The notes: generated by a model not told the origin, from the sequence alone. DNA of 64,000 bases from an uncultured Faecalibacterium sp. (GCA_934511465.1 CAKSWG010000001.1:103064-167063); one strand, 5' to 3'. Counted from the first letter of the stretch, positions 45,646-56,779 are shown. Program-made: numbers and translations.

Positions 45646-45755
45646 CGATTTGAATGCCCTCCGTTTCACTCTGGGCATCTTCAGCGGAAATTTTATTTTT
45701 AATATTTGAGCTTCCGGAAAATCTGCGGATTTTCCGGAAGCTCTTTTTCACGGAG
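45644..45755 (+). repeat. Structured repeat R2, copy 2, with long hairpin
   Basis: It begins AACGATTTGAATGC and has a stem TGCCC/GGGCA around TCCGTTTCACTCT, an A+T stretch, and a perfect 16-bp stem with loop TGCG at 45708-45743 followed by TTTTTCACGG. Stem sequences differ from copy 1 but stay complementary. It likely ends rlmI-type gene transcription. Confidence 0.8.
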
Positions 45756-45840
45756 TGGGGCTGTAACGGAAAGTGGCATCTTCTATTAAAAATGCATTTT
45801 CCCGCTGGGGCCTTTCGCGTGAAAATGTGTTTGGAGCGGC

Positions 45841-45931
45841 CCTGCGATTGCAAGGCAATGAAAGCCCCGGTGGGGCTTTCAAGCAGGCGAGCGGTCTGCG
45901 CCAGCAGATGGAAGGGCCTTGCCCTGACAAG
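45841..45931 (-). repeat. Dispersed repeat R1, copy A
   Basis: On minus it reads CTTGTCAGGGC then GCCCTTCCATCTGCTGGC, and later GAAAGCCCCACCGGGGCTTTC and TTGCCTTGCAA. Three other copies lie at 54461, 58089 and 63707. It sits in the 652-base gene-free stretch 45646-46297, between two inverted R2 ends. Confidence 0.85.
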
Positions 45932-45980
45932 CGTCGAGGCCGCGACAAACACGAAAACAAGAAATATAATACATTAAAGA

Positions 45981-46015
45981 ATGGCAGAGCGCAGCGGAGC
46001 CATTTCTAAATCGTT
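45981..46015 (-). repeat. Repeat R2 end, copy 3 (inverted)
   Basis: On minus it begins AACGATTTAGAAATGGC, with stem ATGGC/GCCAT around TCCGCTGCGCTCT. It is an inverted, partial match to the start of the copy at 45644, making terminal inverted repeats about 370 bases apart. Confidence 0.7.
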
Positions 46016-46116
46016 CGGCCTGACAAAAGGCACGAATCTCATTCAATAAGTCATACCAAGCGCGGATGCTCCAAAAATACGGGAAGCTGTTTGTGCAGAA
46101 TCGTCAGATTTGTCAA

Positions 46117-46145
46117 TTGCCTTTTTGGCTTGCAGCGGCTATAAT
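46117..46145 (+). promoter_or_regulatory. Predicted glnN promoter
   Basis: TTGCCT (46117-46122), a 17-base spacer and a perfect TATAAT (46140-46145). Confidence 0.7.
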
Positions 46146-46160
46146 CAAACCATAGACAGC

Positions 46161-46205
46161 AACGGCGCTGTGGGTCACCTCCTGACTCGCAGCGCCGTTT
46201 TTGTT
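46161..46205 (+). terminator. Terminator-like hairpin in the glnN leader
   Basis: AACGGCGCTG pairs with CAGCGCCGTT around an inner GTCA/TGAC stem and is followed by TTTTTG. It lies about ten bases after the predicted transcript start and 92 bases before glnN, so it would act as an attenuator. Confidence 0.75.
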
Positions 46206-46297
46206 AGGAGCTTTCGTACTTTTGGGTGCGGCATTGCGGCAAACCAGAATGCAGACGAAAGGGTAAGAAAAATAAGATCAAGTAAGGAGTAGGATTT

Positions 46298-48385
<2,088 letters not shown>

Positions 48386-48469
48386 TCTTTCATCAGCGTA
48401 ACAGCAGAATAGCATCCGTAGGCTGCGGAATTTAAAATTGCCATTCTCCTTTTCCTATTTCTTACACCA

Positions 48470-48519
48470 GCCTAAAGACCTGCTCCCATTCTGAGGGCAG
48501 GCCTTTAGGCGTTTTATTT
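48470..48519 (+). terminator. Terminator-like hairpin between glnN and glnA
   Basis: GCCTAAAG-A-CCTGC pairs with GCAGG-C-CTTTAGGC, with GTTTTATTT following, ending 15 bases before the glnA start. It either ends glnN or attenuates glnA. Confidence 0.8.
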
Positions 48520-48534
48520 GAAAGGGAAACCATT

Positions 48535-49854
48535 ATGAGCTATTCGACCCAACAGGACATCCTTGATTTTGTGGAGGACAACAACGTCAAATTCGTGCGG
48601 TTTGCCTTCTGCGATATCTTTGGCACCCAGAAGAACATTGCCGTGCTGGCCAGCGACCTGCCCAAGGCACTGGAGGACGGCGTATGCTTTGACGGCAGCT
48701 CCATTGCAGGCTTTATGCATGTGGAGGAAAGCGACCTTGTGCTGCGGCCAGACCTTTCCACCATGACCATTCTGCCTTGGCGCCCCACCGAGGGCCGCGT
48801 GATGCAGTTTTTCTGCGATGTGGAAAAGCCGGACGGCCAGCCTTTTGGCGGCAACTGCCGCGGCTTTCTGCGCGGCATGAACCGCCGCTTCCGCAAGCTG
48901 GGCCTTACCTGCAATGTGGGTGCCGAATGCGAGTTCTATCTGTTTGAAAACGACGACCGGGGCCGTCCCACCCGCATCCCCATCGATTTTGGCGGCTACT
49001 TTGACGTAGCACCGCTGGACGCGGGCGAAAACATCCGCCGCGACATCTGCCTGACCATGGAGCAGATGGGCATGAGCCCCCAGCACAGCCACCACGAGAG
49101 CGGCAACGGCCAGAACGAGATCGACTGCCACCACGCAGGTCCCCTCAAGACCGCCGACAACGTGATGATGTTCAAGCAGATCGTGCGGGCCATTGCCACC
49201 CGCAGCGGCCTGCACGCCAGCTTTCTGCCCAAGCCCCTGCCGGATCAGGCGGGCAGCGGCCTGCACATCAACCTTTCGCTGTACATGGATGGCCGCAATC
49301 TGTTTGAGGGCGATATTGCCCCGGACAGCATTGCCGGCAGCTTTATGGCGGGCGTGCTGGCCCACAGCCGCGAACTGACTGTGTTCACCAATCCCCTGCC
49401 CAACAGCTACCAGCGCTTTGGCTGCGACGAGGCCCCCCGCTATGTGAGCTGGAGCCGCCAGAACCGCAGCCAGCTGGTGCGCATCCCGCAGGTAAAAGGC
49501 GACAACTGCCGCATGGAGCTGCGCAGCCCGGACCCGGCCTGCAACCCGTATCTGGCCGTTGGGCTGGTGCTGGCGGCGGGCTTGGACGGCATCGAGAACC
49601 GCATGGTGCTGCAAGCCCCCGTAAACAAAAATCTGTTTAACCCCGCCGAAGCCGAGGGCCTTGGCCTTGACACCCTGCCCGCCAGCTTGGAAGAAGCCGT
49701 GCAGGCCGCGCAGGAAAGCGAATTTTTGCACCGGGTGCTGCCCGAGCAGCTGGCCACCCGCTACTTTACCGAAGAGCTGAAACGCTGCGAGGCCCTGAAA
49801 CATGCTGCCGACCCCGCCGAGTATGAGCGCGTCCATTACTTCAACGCCATCTGA
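48535..49854 (+). CDS. glnA: Glutamine synthetase type I
   Basis: A 439-residue GSI-type enzyme: VCFDGSSIAGF, VGAECEFYLFE, GQNEIDCHHAGP, GSGLHINLSLYMDG and NPYLAVGLVLAAGLDG are the active-site motifs. The usual TYKRLVPGYEAP segment reads NSYQRFGCDEAPRYV, a divergence. It lacks a recognisable adenylylation loop, as in Firmicute forms. Neighbouring ANTAR regulator suggests nitrogen control at RNA level. Confidence 0.93.
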   Translation: MSYSTQQDILDFVEDNNVKFVRFAFCDIFGTQKNIAVLASDLPKALEDGVCFDGSSIAGFMHVEESDLVLRPDLSTMTILPWRPTEGRVMQFFCDVEKPDGQPFGGNCRGFLRGMNRRFRKLGLTCNVGAECEFYLFENDDRGRPTRIPIDFGGYFDVAPLDAGENIRRDICLTMEQMGMSPQHSHHESGNGQNEIDCHHAGPLKTADNVMMFKQIVRAIATRSGLHASFLPKPLPDQAGSGLHINLSLYMDGRNLFEGDIAPDSIAGSFMAGVLAHSRELTVFTNPLPNSYQRFGCDEAPRYVSWSRQNRSQLVRIPQVKGDNCRMELRSPDPACNPYLAVGLVLAAGLDGIENRMVLQAPVNKNLFNPAEAEGLGLDTLPASLEEAVQAAQESEFLHRVLPEQLATRYFTEELKRCEALKHAADPAEYERVHYFNAI

Positions 49855-49893
49855 CCCCTATCGAAGAGAGTGTAGGAGAAAGGAGCGAAGGAA

Positions 49894-50472
49894 ATGGGAC
49901 GTGCACTGATCGTGAGCGCCGGCGCAAGCTCCAACGAGTACATCTCGGCGCGGCTGACCGAAATGGGCTACAGCCGCCCGGTGATCATCCCCAGCGGAGC
50001 CGAAGCCCGGCGGCGCATGACCGAAGCAGACTTTGAGCTGATCGTGGTCAACTCTCCCCTGCCCGATGAGTTCGGGCACGAGCTGTGCATGGATGCCGTG
50101 GACAAAACGGATGCCGGTGTGGTGTTTCTGGTAAAAGCCGCACAGGCAGACCAGCTGCTTGGCCCCCTGAGCGATCAGGGCGTGCTGCTTTTAAGCAAGC
50201 CGTTCAGCACAGCGTTTTTTATGCAGGTGATGCACATGGCCGAGGCCAGCAACCACCGCTTGCAGCGTGCCCGGCAGGAAAACGCCCGCTTGCAGGAAAA
50301 GCTGGTGCAGCTGCGGCTGGTGAGCCGTGCCAAGTGCTGCCTTGTGGAGCACGAACACATGACCGAAGCCGACGCCCACCGCTACATTGAAAAGCAGGCC
50401 ATGGACACCCGCCGTGACCGCACCGAAATTGCACAGGAAATCCTTGAAAACCATGAGGATATGGGTGTATAA
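49894..50472 (+). CDS. ANTAR-domain antiterminator with degenerate receiver
   Basis: A 192-residue protein. The N-terminal receiver-like domain (1-120) keeps the SKP Lys at 102, but the phospho-acceptor position in ELIVVNSPLPDEFG is Asn53 and the acidic pair is replaced by SAGASS, so it probably is not phosphorylated. A coiled coil (RARQENARLQEKLVQL) leads to a C-terminal ANTAR domain, ending HRYIEKQAMDTRRDRTEIAQEIL. ANTAR proteins bind paired RNA hairpins and prevent termination. It follows glnA by 39 bases. Confidence 0.9.
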   Translation: MGRALIVSAGASSNEYISARLTEMGYSRPVIIPSGAEARRRMTEADFELIVVNSPLPDEFGHELCMDAVDKTDAGVVFLVKAAQADQLLGPLSDQGVLLLSKPFSTAFFMQVMHMAEASNHRLQRARQENARLQEKLVQLRLVSRAKCCLVEHEHMTEADAHRYIEKQAMDTRRDRTEIAQEILENHEDMGV

Positions 50473-50610
50473 TATTGGATTGGGAAAAGTATCCTTGCTT
50501 TCACCGGCTCATTTTGGGAGAGGCAGAGAGCAAGACCGTTTGCCTGAAATAATTTACGAAGATTTATAAGGGAATGAATTCAGAAAAGCAAAAATAGAGG
50601 AGGAAATTCT

Positions 50611-52254
50611 ATGGCAGAGAAACAAACCAAATTCATCTTTGTCACTGGCGGTGTCGTTTCCGGTCTGGGCAAGGGCATTACGGCGGCTTCGCTGGGCCGT
50701 CTGCTCAAGTGCCGCGGCCTGAAGGTAGCCAGCCAGAAGCTGGACCCCTATGTGAACGTGGACCCCGGTACCATGAGCCCGTTGCAGCACGGCGAGGTGT
50801 TCGTGACCGACGACGGCACCGAGACCGACCTTGACCTCGGCCATTATGAGCGTTTCATCGACGAAAACCTGAACAAGTACTCCAACCTTACCACCGGCAA
50901 GGTGTACTGGAACGTGCTGAACAAGGAGCGTCAGGGCGCTTACCTTGGCCAGACCGTGCAGATCATCCCCCACATCACCAACGAGATCAAGAGCTACATC
51001 TACAATCTGGCTTCCTCCACCGAGGCCGATGTGGTCATTACCGAGATCGGCGGCACCACCGGTGACATCGAAAGCCAGCCCTTCCTCGAGGCCATCCGTC
51101 AGGTGGGCCTTGAGCAAGGCCGCGACAACTGCTGCTACATCCATGTGGTGCTGGTGCCCTACATTTCCGGCTCCAACGAATACAAATCCAAGCCGGCCCA
51201 GCACTCTGTAAAGGAGCTGCAAGGCATGGGCGTGAACCCGGATATCATCATCCTGCGCGCGGACGGCAGCGTGGGCGGCGACATCCGCCGCAAGATCAGC
51301 ACCTTCTGCAACGTAAAGCCGGAGTGTGTTATTGAGAACCTGACCATGCCCAGCCTGTACCAGTGCCCGCTGATGCTGCACACCAACGGTCTGGACGAGG
51401 TAGTGGTGAAGAAGCTGAAGCTGGATGTGCCCCCTGCCGACCTGACCGAGTGGAAGCAGGTGGTCAGCCGCATCGCCACCCGCAGCAAGACCTGCACCAT
51501 CGCACTGGTGGGCAAGTATGTCAAGCTGCACGACGCCTACCTTTCCGTGATGGAAAGCCTGTACCATGCCGGTTTTGAGAACGACAGTCAGGTGGAGATC
51601 CGCTGGGTGGAAAGCGAGGACCTGACCGATCAGGCTGCCTGCAAGGAAGCCTTTGCGGATGTGGACGGCATCATCGTGCCCGGCGGCTTTGGCGACCGCG
51701 GCATCGAGGGCATGATCCAAGCCGCACAGTATGCCCGTGAGAATCATATCCCCTACTTTGGCATCTGCCTTGGTATGCAGATCATGGTGATGGAATTTGC
51801 CCGCGGCGTGCTGGGCTATGCCGACGCCAACTCCAGCGAGTTCACGCCGGACGGCAAGCACAACGTCATTGCCCTGATGGCCGACCAGCAGGGCAACATC
51901 CCCAAGGGCGGCACCATGCGTCTGGGCAAGTACCCCTGCAAAGTGGTGCCCGGCACAAAGATGGCCGAGTGCTACGGCGAGGCTGAGATCTGGGAGCGTC
52001 ACCGCCACCGCTACGAGTTCAACAACGAATTCCGGCAGGAGATGCAGGACAAGGGTCTGGTCATCTCCGGCACCAGCCCGGACGGCCATCTGGTAGAGAC
52101 CGTGGAACTGCCCGGCCGTGACTTCCATCTGGGCGCACAGTTCCACCCGGAGTTCAAGAGCCGCCCGAACCGCGCTCACCCGCTGTTTAAGGCATTCATC
52201 GCAGCTGCGCTCAAATTCCGCGCCAGCGAGCAGCGCAGCCTGCTGCATCTGTAA
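50611..52254 (+). CDS. pyrG: CTP synthase
   Basis: A 547-residue enzyme converting UTP to CTP. The synthetase domain starts [19 protein letters not shown]; the amidotransferase domain has [20 protein letters not shown] with the nucleophile Cys, and [19 protein letters not shown] precedes the start. The 138-base leader 50473-50610 is A+T-rich; I see no clear attenuator in it. Confidence 0.98.
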   Translation: MAEKQTKFIFVTGGVVSGLGKGITAASLGRLLKCRGLKVASQKLDPYVNVDPGTMSPLQHGEVFVTDDGTETDLDLGHYERFIDENLNKYSNLTTGKVYWNVLNKERQGAYLGQTVQIIPHITNEIKSYIYNLASSTEADVVITEIGGTTGDIESQPFLEAIRQVGLEQGRDNCCYIHVVLVPYISGSNEYKSKPAQHSVKELQGMGVNPDIIILRADGSVGGDIRRKISTFCNVKPECVIENLTMPSLYQCPLMLHTNGLDEVVVKKLKLDVPPADLTEWKQVVSRIATRSKTCTIALVGKYVKLHDAYLSVMESLYHAGFENDSQVEIRWVESEDLTDQAACKEAFADVDGIIVPGGFGDRGIEGMIQAAQYARENHIPYFGICLGMQIMVMEFARGVLGYADANSSEFTPDGKHNVIALMADQQGNIPKGGTMRLGKYPCKVVPGTKMAECYGEAEIWERHRHRYEFNNEFRQEMQDKGLVISGTSPDGHLVETVELPGRDFHLGAQFHPEFKSRPNRAHPLFKAFIAAALKFRASEQRSLLHL

Positions 52255-52265
52255 ACCGTAAAAAG

Positions 52266-52303
52266 AATAAGGAGCTGTCCAGTGCGGGCAGCTCCTTATT
52301 TTT
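52266..52303 (+). terminator. Bidirectional terminator between pyrG and the diguanylate cyclase
   Basis: AATAAGGAGCTG pairs with CAGCTCCTTATT, flanked by T on plus and A on the other side, between convergent genes. Confidence 0.88.
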
Positions 52304-54173
52304 ATGCGTACAATCCGTGATCCAGCAGCGCGTGGTTTTTCTGCTTGTCGTCATACATGCGCTGGTCGGCCAGCTGGCACACCTGCTCACCGTCCGGGCA
52401 CTGCTCCGGGTAAAGCGCATAACCGCAGCTGGTACCGATGCGCAGCGTCTGGCCGTCGATCTCATACGGTGCGCCGATCGTCTTTTTTATCTGACTCACC
52501 TTGCGCTGGCAGTTTTCCTGTTTGTGTGCCCCCACAAGCAGCAGTGCAAACTCATCGCCGCCCAGACGGAACACATAATCGGTGCTGCGCACGCAGCTTT
52601 GCAGCCGCTTTGCGACCTGCTGCAACAGTTTGTCGCCCATCTCGTGGCCATAGGTGTCGTTGACCGGCTTGAAGCGGTCAAGGTCCAGATAGAACAGCCC
52701 AAAAGCCTGACTGCGGTTCAGCAGCGCGTGGATCACATCGTCAAAGTAGCGCTTGTTCAGCAGGCCGGTCAGTGCATCGGTGTTGGCCATCGTTTGCAGC
52801 AGATGCTGCTTGCCCATATCCTGTGTGATCAGCATCACGTGGGTCAAGCGGTCCTCCTGCCAGCCGGCGGGCACCACCGTCATCAGCAGGAATGCACTTT
52901 TATCGCGGGCCGCATACTCGAGTTTTACGGCATCTTCATCCGTCTTGATCAGCTTGCGCAGATTTTCCGGGGCCAGCATCTGGGTCAGCTTGGCGTTTTC
53001 GCCATCGGTCATGATCACATACCGTTCCGATATCTTTTCCACAAGGTCGCTGTAGGCGCCTTCGGCCGGGTACAGTCCCACCCATTTGCGCTCATGGTGT
53101 TCGTAGCGGTCCTTATCCAGATCACACAGGGCAAACCGGTCCACAATGCGGGCCATGCCGTGGCACATCTGCTCGGTCAGCTCCTTGCGGCGCAGCAATT
53201 CCCGTTTTTCGGCTTCGGCTTTTTCGCGGCGGACGCGGACACCGTCCCGGTAAATTTTGCCGATGCCAAGCAGGATGGTGACTGCCAGCGCCGAGATGAG
53301 CAGCACGGTATTGGACTGCACGGCGCGCATACCGCTGTCCACCACGCCGGTGGGCACAATGCCGATGATGGCCCAGTTCTGGATGCCCACGGGCTGATAC
53401 ACCAGATAGTAATCTTTCGTGTCAAAAATGTACCGCAGGCTGCCGCTTTGCCGCTGCGGGATGTTCCGGAGCATCTGATCAAAATAGGTCTCATCGAAGG
53501 ATGTGTGCTCTTGCAGGTAATCGAACAGGTTGCCGACCGTCTCCGGGATCTCGGTCTTGGGCTCGGTGGAAAGCACTATATCGCCGTTGGCACGCACAAT
53601 GTAGCAGTCGCTCTGGCCCTCGTAGGCAAGGCCGCCCAGCAGGTTTTCCAGTACGGAGTTATCGTAACTTACAAACAGGGTCGTATAAACCACGCCATCC
53701 AGCGTGACCGGCTCGATCTGCTTTGCAAAAATGACCTTGCGCACACCCTGACTGGAAATATAGCTGCTCACAATAGGTTTTTCCGAAGCGTAAACCTCTT
53801 CCAGCACAGCCTGCATGTGCGGGGCATCACCCTGCCGCTCGCTGACCGTCCAGAACTGGTGATCCCGACTGATAAATCCTGCTTCGCTGTACTGCCAATT
53901 GGCACGTTCCTTTACATAGGCGCGCCACTCCTCCCCTGCATCCGGATCATCGGCCAGCTGCATGATCTCTGCCTGCCATCCGTCAAGGATGTTCCAGTTG
54001 CGCTGGGCGAACATATTAAAGGTCTTGGCCACCTGACTGTAGGTGGAAAGCAGGTTCTGGGTGCTCTCGTGGTAGATCTGGCGCTGGGTGTAATAGCCAT
54101 AGCCCGCAACGCTTGCCAGTATGGCGAATATCAGCACCAGTGCAAGGATGATATGCTTTTTTCGTTTATTCAT
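52302..54173 (-). CDS. Membrane diguanylate cyclase with Cache-type sensor
   Basis: A 623-residue protein. Membrane helices at about 7-27 and 290-312 enclose an extracytoplasmic dCache-like sensor. A cytoplasmic middle domain of unclear type follows, then a C-terminal GGDEF domain with YLDLDRFKPVNDTYGH and the active site RLGGDEFALLL; RSTD five residues upstream is an intact inhibitory I-site. It should make cyclic di-GMP in response to an outside ligand. The ATG at 54173 is chosen over a 68-codon extension. Confidence 0.92.
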   Translation of the reverse strand: MNKRKKHIILALVLIFAILASVAGYGYYTQRQIYHESTQNLLSTYSQVAKTFNMFAQRNWNILDGWQAEIMQLADDPDAGEEWRAYVKERANWQYSEAGFISRDHQFWTVSERQGDAPHMQAVLEEVYASEKPIVSSYISSQGVRKVIFAKQIEPVTLDGVVYTTLFVSYDNSVLENLLGGLAYEGQSDCYIVRANGDIVLSTEPKTEIPETVGNLFDYLQEHTSFDETYFDQMLRNIPQRQSGSLRYIFDTKDYYLVYQPVGIQNWAIIGIVPTGVVDSGMRAVQSNTVLLISALAVTILLGIGKIYRDGVRVRREKAEAEKRELLRRKELTEQMCHGMARIVDRFALCDLDKDRYEHHERKWVGLYPAEGAYSDLVEKISERYVIMTDGENAKLTQMLAPENLRKLIKTDEDAVKLEYAARDKSAFLLMTVVPAGWQEDRLTHVMLITQDMGKQHLLQTMANTDALTGLLNKRYFDDVIHALLNRSQAFGLFYLDLDRFKPVNDTYGHEMGDKLLQQVAKRLQSCVRSTDYVFRLGGDEFALLLVGAHKQENCQRKVSQIKKTIGAPYEIDGQTLRIGTSCGYALYPEQCPDGEQVCQLADQRMYDDKQKNHALLDHGLYA

Positions 54174-54379
54174 AAGCGGTCCCCCGCCGACTGCGGTGCA
54201 GCCTATTTTCTTTAGATCTTGGCATTTCCTTCCAATAAAAGTATACCATCTGCCCCAAAACAGGTCAATGTGTGGACGGTGCGTTTCACGCCCGAAAACG
54301 GTCGATTCACGCACAAAAGGGCTTTTACGCGCTTCGAGCGGTGTTTTCAGCGCCTTTGCAGCCATTGACCATCGCAAAC

Positions 54380-54430
54380 AAAAAACGCCTTACCGCCTGA
54401 CTTTCCAAAAGAAAGCTCAACGGTAAAGCG
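54380..54430 (-). terminator. Terminator after the recombinase remnant
   Basis: On minus, CTTTACCG and GCTTTC pair with GAAAG and CGGTAAG, followed by GCGTTTTTTG. Confidence 0.6.
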
Positions 54431-54460
54431 TATGGTCCAGCAAGACTGGACAAATCCGAA

Positions 54461-54550
54461 CTTGTCGGGGCTTGGCCCCTCCATCTTGCTAACGCAAGAC
54501 CGTTCTGTTGCTCAAAAGCCCCACTGGGGCTTTCGTTGCTTCGCAAACGC
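54461..54550 (+). repeat. Dispersed repeat R1, copy B
   Basis: CTTGTCGGGGC, GGCCCCTCCAT, CTTGCTAACGCAAG, AAAGCCCCACTGGGGCTTT and TTGCTTCGCAA occur in this order, giving four small stems. It overlaps the 3' end of the recombinase remnant. Confidence 0.88.
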
Positions 54551-55624
54551 AAACTTTTTTCTCCGCAATCGGCGGTCAAAGTGTCCTCAAAACGGACGGT
54601 TTGGGTGCCATCCTTATAGTTGAACGTGAGCAGCATCCGGTCATCGTACAGGAAAATGGCATTTACAAAAATTTCAACCAGTGCTTTCCGCTGTTTTTTC
54701 TGCGAAATATCAAACTTTCTAAATTTCATCAGCCAGAATCGGATGAAATCCTCATTGAAGCTTGGCTTCTTCAACTTTTCGTCTGCGATTTTTGCAGTCA
54801 GCTCATCTTTCTGGATTTCCAACGCTTCCAGACGCTCTTTCGTTGTCCGGGTGTACAAGCCGTCCTCGATCGCCTTCATCAGGTTGTCCAGCTTTTTGTT
54901 GACCTCTCGCAGTTGCTTTTCCAGCAGGGGGATCGTAGTGTTTTCCTGATTTTGGACATCCATAACCAATTGAACAATCTTGTCAATCACCGCATCGTTC
55001 TGAATCAGCTTCATGGTCTCCCGGACGACCAAATCTTCCAGCCATTCTTTCTGCACGGTCTTTTTGTTGCAGCCCTTGCGCCGCTTGACATTGGCGCACT
55101 TATAATAATAGTAGGTGCGTCCGGTGGCACTGGTTCCGCTTTCGCCGAACATCAGCGCACCGCACTTGCCGCAGAACAGCTTAGTGGTCAGCAGATATTC
55201 CTCATCTGCCTTGCCACAGGCAGGGGCACGCTTGTTCTTAGCCTTCCAGCAGCGTTTCCACCAGAATGCCCTGTGAGCCCTCGGCAATGGGTTCCATGAC
55301 GGAAATCAGATGGACGCCGTTCTTTTTCAGAATCATCTTGTAGTTCGCACTATCAAAACGATTTCGGGCAAAGCGGTCAAATTTCCAGACGAGAACAACA
55401 TCAAACAGCTTCTTGCCGCTGTCTTTGATCATCTGCTGGAACTCCGGGCGATTGTCTGTTTTGGCAGAGAACGCACGGTCAATGTAGTGCTTGATGACCG
55501 TGATGCCGTTCTTTTCCGCATAAGCCGTACATTCACGAATCTGCCCTTCGATGGATTCTTCGCGCTGGTTATCACTGGAATAACGCGCGTAGATTACGGC
55601 GGTCATAGACTCACTTCCTTTTTC

Positions 55625-56164
55625 TTATCGAACAGAGGGGTAGCTTTTTGCATACTTGTAGATCTGCCGTGCACAGTCGAGGCTCATTTTGCTGGAGTCG
55701 TTATGTTTGAGCCATGCATTCACATTGCCCGGATTCAGCTTCAAGTCTGTGTAGAGACGATAATTCGTCAATTTCTTTTTCTGTTGAAGTTCCAATACCC
55801 GGTGATGGATCAGTTCTTTTGTGTCATTGTCTGCAAGGACGGTATCCCGCACCGAACAATAACTGCGCCAAACCTTCAAATAGCCTTCCGGCAATTCTGG
55901 TGATTGCTTTTCCAGCTGCAGTCGCATTTGCGCCAGCGAATAGCGATTGGAAAGCTGTTCATATTCTGCAGCAACAGCACTATTTGCGGTATAGCGGAGC
56001 AACAAATCTACTTTATCAAAGGCCAGCGCATAGAGGAACAGCGGTTCTTTCAGGCGAGGATTTTCACTCAGACAATCTGCCAGCTTATGGACACTTGCCG
56101 TCTGCGCCCCGGCAAGCTCTGCCACATACTGCTTCAAGAAGCCCTCAAATGTCAGCTTTCGCAT
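55625..56164 (-). CDS. Helical protein with C-terminal HTH-like part, partner of the nucleotidyltransferase
   Basis: A 179-residue, mostly helical protein I cannot place in a named family. The C-terminus (KLTNYRLYTDLKLNPGNVNAWL and LDCARQIYKYAKS) resembles a Cro-like helix-turn-helix. A GTG three codons upstream is in frame; GGAG precedes the ATG at 56164. It overlaps the nucleotidyltransferase gene by 13 bases, so the two form one unit, possibly a toxin-antitoxin or abortive infection pair. Position next to a recombinase remnant suggests mobile-element cargo. Confidence 0.65.
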   Translation of the reverse strand: MRKLTFEGFLKQYVAELAGAQTASVHKLADCLSENPRLKEPLFLYALAFDKVDLLLRYTANSAVAAEYEQLSNRYSLAQMRLQLEKQSPELPEGYLKVWRSYCSVRDTVLADNDTKELIHHRVLELQQKKKLTNYRLYTDLKLNPGNVNAWLKHNDSSKMSLDCARQIYKYAKSYPSVR

Positions 56165-56691
56165 GGTCTCCACCTCTCCACATACTCCTGATAGCGGATA
56201 TAAAAATCCCGATATCGCCAGTCGTTCAAGATGCTGGCTTTCAGTTCATCTTCATCCGTTGCAAGACGTTCCAGCAAATCCCAGTCCAAGGAGTTCCGCA
56301 CAGCCTCGTTCTCTACGTCTGCCTTGTCAGTGTCCCGGAAAGAGCACAGCTTTGCAATCACCAAATCCTCCAGACTGGGTGTGTAGAACTGCACCTTTGT
56401 GCCACCAAAGGGCAGCGGCTGGAGCCGATCTTGGAAGTTGTACGGAAAATTGTCGATGTAGGCTTCCACATCGGTGTTGATGTCGTACTTGCCGAGCAAG
56501 CTATACAGTTCTTTCGGAACACTCAAGGCATCAATGTCATGAGTAGCGCGGGTCAGCTTGCCCAGCAAAATAAACGCACTGCCGCCTACGATCACCATCT
56601 GATAGCGGTCATTGTTGTCGATCATCAGGTCAGCATCTTCATCCAGACGTTCCAGACGCTTGCGAAGGTCATCTAAGATCATCTTTCCCAT
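56152..56691 (-). CDS. DUF6036-like nucleotidyltransferase
   Basis: A 179-residue protein with a nucleotidyltransferase fold: VIVGGSAFILLGKLTRATHD followed by IDAL gives the GGSA and DxD-type metal site, and LEDLVIAKLCSFRDTDKADVE is the conserved later helix. Such proteins occur as the toxic part of AbiEii/MNT-type systems. The ATG at 56691 lies at a normal distance after a strong promoter; upstream in-frame codons cross the -10 region and are rejected. Confidence 0.75.
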   Translation of the reverse strand: MGKMILDDLRKRLERLDEDADLMIDNNDRYQMVIVGGSAFILLGKLTRATHDIDALSVPKELYSLLGKYDINTDVEAYIDNFPYNFQDRLQPLPFGGTKVQFYTPSLEDLVIAKLCSFRDTDKADVENEAVRNSLDWDLLERLATDEDELKASILNDWRYRDFYIRYQEYVERWRPCES

Positions 56692-56734
56692 AAAACAGCC
56701 TTTCTTATTTTCAATAATAGTATTTTCTAAAACA

Positions 56735-56763
56735 ATTTTACGAGAAAGACAGCTTATTGTCAA
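56735..56763 (-). promoter_or_regulatory. Promoter of the nucleotidyltransferase/HTH pair
   Basis: On minus, a perfect TTGACA (56758-56763) and TAAAAT (56735-56740) are 17 bases apart, 43 bases before the start codon. Confidence 0.75.
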
Positions 56764-56779
56764 GAGTCAACCATAAAGT

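Larger units (their letters stand above)
54325..55606 (-). pseudogene. Large serine recombinase, internally deleted and frameshifted
   Basis: The 5' part (55606-55238) encodes the resolvase domain: IYARYSSDNQREESIEGQI with catalytic Ser10, VWKFDRFARN, ending SQGILVETLLEG and stop. Coding then continues in another frame with the zinc-ribbon LFCGKCGALMFGESG, KKGCN-type KRRKGCNKKTV and a coiled-coil tail. The recombinase domain that should lie between (usually well over 100 residues) is missing, so a deletion joined the two parts out of frame near 55245. An R1 repeat covers the 3' end and changes the C-terminus. Confidence 0.85.

Noticed and set aside
46140..46297. Glutamine riboswitch or glnA RNA ahead of glnN
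   Set aside because: The leader has a terminator but I do not find the conserved glutamine-aptamer sequence, and the space before the hairpin is too short.
50554..52248. 564-codon minus-strand open frame
   Set aside because: Antisense to pyrG, which has complete motifs.
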